A DNA stretch of 64,000 nucleotides. Origin: Cymodocea nodosa. Its lineage: Eukaryota > Streptophyta > Magnoliopsida > Alismatales > Cymodoceaceae. A program made the translations under genes and the position numbers. The notes beneath the pieces are model-generated. The model saw only the letters and a list, made by a program, of their open reading frames with translations. It was not told the origin of the DNA and made no database searches. Location of the stretch: contig CM072336.1 in assembly GCA_036874045.1 (NCBI GenBank), forward strand, positions 25,929,501-25,993,500. The letters are read 5' to 3'. The first letter of the stretch is position 1, and each line of letters begins with the position of its first letter. Positions 58,920 through 64,000 of this stretch are shown here, piece after piece.

Positions 58920-59035
58920 TTAGGGTTTAGAGAGAGAAATAGAGAAGGTAAGACCATAAGAGAGAGAGAGATTATTATAGAAAGAAAGAGAGAAAGAAAA
59001 ATGGTTAGAGAGAGAAGGGGAAAGAGATGGAATAC
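58920..59035 (+). repeat. Purine-rich GA/GAAA low-complexity tract
   Basis: About 115 bases are almost entirely A and G on the plus strand, with (AG)n and GAAAGAAAGAGAGAAAG runs. On the minus strand, which is the sense strand of the flanking ERdj2 gene, it is a CT/TTTC tract. It has no coding potential. Confidence 0.8.
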
Positions 59036-59482
59036 ATGTGCTTTTGTATTCATGTCAAAACCTCAAATGCATGCTACGTTACAGAGATATAAAGGTTTCC
59101 ATATATTTGGTTAAGAAGTTATCCAAGGATAAGTGATGGCAATCTAACAAAACTAACTACAGGCGTATGCAAGTTGGATGAGCTTTTTAATGCACGGGGA
59201 AATGTGTTGTGATACCCTAATACCCAAGGTTGTTTGTCATACCCATGTCTTACTGATACTGTATTGCATGTGTCACTCTTAGCATTGCACTTTCTATATT
59301 AGGTATGCACTGAATCATCATTGCATAATTTTGTGACTTTTATTAATAGTTTATTAGCTTTGCTTGTAATTAAATATCTGATTAGTATTTTGTGATGACC
59401 CATTAAAGTATTTCATTATTAACATTTGATGCATGCATGTTGTATCAAACTATTGGTTATCATTATACTACAATTATTATTT

Positions 59483-59638
59483 TGTTGAAGTGGCAGTGAA
59501 GGAAAGAAGAAGCCTTCACTTGCATTGTATTTTAGGAAGTACAATAGATAAATATATATATAGGAGGATGGATCTATAAGTATCCATATACCCAACTAAC
59601 CTAACATACATAACTTCATACATAATAACACTCTAACA
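59483..59638 (-). repeat. 3' LTR of the copia element (156 bp)
   Basis: On the minus strand the purine tract CTTGAGGGAGAG is followed directly by TGTTAGAGTGTTATTATG. A TATATATATATTTATC promoter-like stretch follows, and the element ends CTTCAACA at 59483. This gives TG...CA ends, as expected for an LTR. The matching 5' LTR should lie beyond 64000, so LTR identity and the target duplication cannot be read here. Confidence 0.7.
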
Positions 59639-62600
59639 CTCTCCCTCAAGTTGGAGAGTATATATCAGTTAATCTCAGCTTGTTACAAAGATAATTAAAA
59701 GACTTATGACTCATAGTCTTAGTAAGAATATTTGCACGTTCTTTAGTGGAGTATATGTAAGGTGTGCGAACAACTCCTTTTGTAACCAAATCCCAGATGT
59801 AATGACAGTCTATTTCAATATACTTGGTGCGTTCATGGAAGGTTTTATTCTTGACAATGTAGATAGTAGCTTGGTTGTCACAGTGCATAACTATTAGTTT
59901 TTTAACCTTCAACCCTAGTTCTCCTAATAGAGAACTGATCCCTACTATTTCACATCTAGTAAATCTCATAGCTCTATATTCAACCTCTACACTAGAGTAG
60001 GATATCACACTCTACTTCTTACTTCTCTAGGTTACCAAATTTCCCCCTACATAGGTTAGATACCTCAAAGTAGATTTCCTATCTCCTTTGTCTCCTGCAA
60101 AGTCAGCATCTGAGTAAACTTCAATCTTGAGATGTCTATGATCTTGATACAACAGTCCATTTCCTAGAGAGCCTTTGATATAGGCAAACACCCATTGGGT
60201 CCCTTGCCAATACACCATTCTAGGTTGATACATAAATTGGCTAAGCAGTCCTACAATATATGCAATGTCAGGCCTAGTAATAGAGAGATAAATGAGTTTG
60301 CCTACTAACTTCCAGTAGCTACTAGGATCTAGCAGTTGTTCAGATGAAGAGTCCTAAAAAAAGGGACTTTGCTCAATTAGTGTGGCCATAGGCTTGCACC
60401 TTAGGTTACCTATCTCTATTAACAAATCAATAGCATATTTCCTCTACGATAACATCATCTTCCCTTTGGAATATGCAAACTCAACACCTAGAAATTATCC
60501 CGATCACCCTAGGTCCTTAATTTCAAAGACTTTGGTAAGATGTGCCTTGGTTTTGATAATACCCTCACTATCATCACCTATGAGAAGAATGTCATCAACA
60601 TATATAGTTAGAATGATATACCTCCTATCAGATTTGCGAATAAAAACTGAATGATCAACAACACATCTCCGAAATCCCCCAGCAAATAAGACACCACTCA
60701 ACCTCTCAAACCAAGCTTGTGGACTTTGCTTCAACCCATAAATGACCTTCTTTAGTTTGCAAATCATCTGCTTGCCCTAGGTAACATACCTTAGGGGTTG
60801 GGCCATGTACATCTCCTCAGCTGGATCCTTATATAAAAAGACATTCTTCACATTAAGTTGATGGAGTTCCCACCCCCTATTGATTGCCATAGATAGTAAC
60901 ACTTTGATAAAATTGAGATGAGCCACTGGTGAGAAGGTTTCAGCATAATTAACACCATACTCCTAAGTAAACACCCTTGCAATAAGACGCGCCTTGTGTC
61001 TTTCCACTGTACCATTAAGTTTAAACTTCACAGTAAAGACTCACTTGCAAGAGACTAGATTGACATCAGCAAGACACGAAACTAGCTTCCATGTGCCGCG
61101 TGACCACAGAGCTTCCATTTCTTGGTCCATGACCTGTTTCCAAGTAGGACATTGCAATACTTCTTATTATGTCTTAGGTACAATTTCAAACATGACAGAT
61201 AAGGCAAAGCCATGACAGGAAGAAGTAAGGTGATCATAGGAAATAAATTGTGAGATAGAGTGTTGTGTCTAAGTACGTGTACCTTTGCATAAGGCAATGT
61301 GCAATTCGTGTGAGGGTGTTATAAAATCTGCATTCAAGGAGGTCCTTGGTGGAGTCAATGAGTCAACCTCGGGTCGCTGTCGCCTTTGATACACTTACAG
61401 TGGTCTTTTTGCAATACCATGGTCTTCCCTAACAATAACAAGGGACTCAACCATAGTAGGATCATCAGGACAGACAACAGTAAAACACGATAAAAAGGGG
61501 CTAAATAAGTTTTGATCCATCGAAGACTCGACCCTTTGGGAGAAGTAAGGCTGATCCTCAGAGAAAGTGACATTAGAAGAGGTATAATAGCATTTTATAG
61601 AAGGGTGATAATACTTATATCATTTTTGAGTTCTAGAGTACCCTACAAACATACACTTGAGTATGCAGGCATCAAGCTTGTCCAAGTTAGGACTAAGATC
61701 CTGAACATAAGCAGTGCACCCAAACACTCTAGGAGTTAGAGTAAAAAGTTTACCCTTAGGATAGAAACAATGCAAAGGAATCTCCCCTCCAAGGGGAGAA
61801 GAGGGCATCCGATTAACTAGATAAGCTGTGGTAAGGATATATAGGAACATTCATGTGGATGAGAAGTGTCCGTGTGATATCCAACAAATGACGGTGTTTC
61901 CTCTCAGCCACCTCATTTTGTTGAGAGGTGTAATGACATGTCGTTCGGTGAATAATCCCATTAGAAGTACAAAAGTTTTGGAATTGAACACTAACAAACT
62001 CAAGAGCATTAACAGTTTTATGACATTTTGGTGTAACAAAAAATTGAGTATTAATTTTACAAACAAAAGTCTCAATAGATATAACAATGTTCTTTCTATC
62101 CTTTAAAAGATACACCCAACATACCCGTGAGAAATCATCAATAATAACAAGATAGTACCGATAACCATGAGAAGAGGTTATATAGCTAAGACCCCATACA
62201 TCACAATAGACTAAATTAAACATAGCAAGACTTTTAGTGAGAGAAACACGAGGATAAGACGAATGACAATGTTTGCCTAGTTGACAAGATTCATACTCAA
62301 ACTCAGAAACATCGACCTATGGCAACGCCTGCTGAAGTTTGTGGATAGAGGGATGACTAAGCTGTCGATGCTAGAGAAGAGACGACTCGATAGTAGAGGA
62401 CAGTGAGGCAACAAAACCATGTGAAGGTGCATCTCGAGCAAAAACATACTCCCTAGTGTTCTTCTTATGGCCTAAACCAATACTCATTCTCGTCTGTAGA
62501 TCCTGAAAGGTACAATGGAAAGGAAAGAAAGTCACAAAACAGTGTAATTGAACTATGATAGAACTAATAGATAGTAAATTCATAGAAAGCTCAGGGACAA

Positions 62601-64000
62601 AAAAGGTATTCTCAAGTCGAATATCAATAGTGACATCAACTATGCTACATCCTGATATTGGACATGAGTGACCATCAGCTACAGTGACACTTTGAAGGTT
62701 GAGAATTTTCTGAAGGCAGGAGAAAAGAGAAGGGCAACCTATCATGTGTTGAGATGTACTTGAATTAACAATCCAAGTTGGTGCCTCACTTGCACGCACA
62801 GTTATGCTAGAAGTAGAAGCCAATGATGCAACAGTAAGGGGGCTAGAGCCCTATGCCCACTTCAACCTCTCATATTCCTGCTAAGTGATCACCATAGAAG
62901 CTTCCCTAGAGGTACCACCTTTTGCTGATGTATCATGGAACTCTGTCACTACCATTGCTTAAGTAAGTTTGCCAAACTTTTCCTAGCATTTTTCTGACCG
63001 ATGATTGACTTTTCTACAGTGGATGCAAGGAACCCGACGTTGCCTAGTTCCTCCCTGATCGAATCCTAAGTTGGGATGACTATCCTGTCTACTCTGTATT
63101 CCCTTAGCTGCTAAAGCAAAGTTGTTCTAAGTTTCAATACTTGCTAGATTGCTAGCTTTGGATATGCGTAAAACCTTGGCAAAAGTTGATCCTAGATCAG
63201 GTGTAGTATCTCCCCCTAGCAAATGGCCTCGGACTTGGGACACTAACTTTTGGGGAAAGCTAAACAAGAAGGCAACCACCTGTAAGTCATTCCTATAGTG
63301 TTACAATGTCACCAGGTCGGTGGTCGATGGTTGAAAGACATTCAATTCCTCAAAGAGAAACCTCATAGTCCTATAGTACTCCTACATAGACCAACGACCC
63401 ATCTTGAGTGTGAAAATCTGCTCATAGATGTCATAAACCTTTAGAATATTTCTTTCCTTTGCATACATCTACTTGAGAGTATCTTAGATTAACTTGGCTA
63501 GATGAAGCATCATCACACCCTTGGCAACTAACGGTTCCATACTACTTTCTAACCAAATGATGACAGTGGCATCATCAACAAATCAGTCATCATATGTAGC
63601 ATTCTTGATGTCTATCGACAGTTGAGTAAGATACTTGCTCTTTCTTTGTGCAGCTACAAACGTAAGAAAACTCAAGGACCATGTATATTAAGCTCATTGA
63701 GCTTCACTGATAGTCCAGATAAAGGATAGATCATCGATTCCTTCAAAGCCATTCCAAAACAAGATTGTAGGTTTAACAGCCACCTTTTGCAATACTAGTG
63801 GATTCAACAGCCACCTTTTGCACCTAGAATCCTACACTAGTCACATCCAAGTCACAATCAGCACGCAGTCATTGCATTAAGGCACGTTTTCATCTTTGAA
63901 CCTTGTTCTTTGTGTTCTTCACTACCTAAATGGCAAAGTCAAAGAACCATAGGGCGTACAACCAATCGTACAAAACGTAGACACACCTTTACAAAAGAGA
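59483..64000 (-). mobile_element. Decayed Ty1/copia retrotransposon, truncated by the window edge
   Basis: Reading leftward on the minus strand the order is copia-type. Gag remnants lie at about 63900-63000 and end in the zinc knuckle CIHCRKVNHRSEKC (near 63030). Next is a protease region, with WIVNSSTSQHM at about 62770 where an active copy has Asp-Ser-Gly-Ala. Integrase follows (62223-61813, with DVWGLSYITSSHGYRYYLVI). Reverse transcriptase carries YVDDILL at about 60610, and RNase H is at 60008-59646, just before the 3' LTR. Most stops in the frame replace Gln, Trp or Arg codons. The element cannot be autonomous. It sits either in an ERdj2 intron or upstream of that gene. Confidence 0.9.

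Overview
The window is nuclear DNA from a flowering plant. It carries intron-rich genes with canonical GT-AG splice sites, AT-rich intergenic DNA, LINE, copia and gypsy retrotransposon remnants, and a plant-only gene set. The GC-rich first exons of the UGE, GDSL, cyclin and plastid-protein genes, together with long TE-filled introns, would suit a non-grass monocot. That lineage guess is inference and weak.

Eight genes can be reconstructed, all on the minus strand. From left to right they are: NRPA1, the RNA polymerase I largest subunit (5' part only, running off the left edge, ATG at 5664); a GDSL esterase/lipase (8683-7133, 4 exons); UGE, UDP-glucose 4-epimerase (15999-10382, 9 exons); a conserved plastid-type protein with a PPR-like N-terminus, CxxC zinc motifs and a coiled-coil C-terminus (34169-19111, 12 exons over 15 kb); NDPK3, an organellar nucleoside diphosphate kinase (40737-37333, 7 exons); TAF11, a TFIID subunit (44942-42789, 4 exons); a CYCA1-type cyclin (51076-47977, 11 exons, with a one-base frameshift in exon 5); and the C-terminal part of an ERdj2/Sec63-like ER translocation factor (58641-53562, 5' exons beyond the right edge). 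I built exons by hand from splice sites, reading phase and remembered family sequence. Phases close at every junction except in the cyclin.

The genes are unrelated housekeeping functions: rRNA synthesis, sugar-nucleotide supply, nucleotide balance, basal transcription, cell cycle and ER import. No gene cluster or pathway is implied. NRPA1 carries three telo-boxes just upstream of its ATG, as expected for ribosome-biogenesis genes.

Most of the other structure is mobile DNA inside introns. Four fragments of one LINE family sit in introns of four genes. A 4.6-kb chromovirus-like Ty3/gypsy remnant and a ~1.9-kb non-autonomous LTR element sit in two introns of the plastid-protein gene. A decayed Ty1/copia element fills the last 4.5 kb, inside the ERdj2 intron or upstream of that gene. 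Other points of note are a perfect 29-bp inverted repeat in an NRPA1 intron, a five-run G-quadruplex motif on the sense strand of a TAF11 intron, and a GC-AG intron. I found no tRNA, rRNA, CRISPR array or clearly undescribed system.
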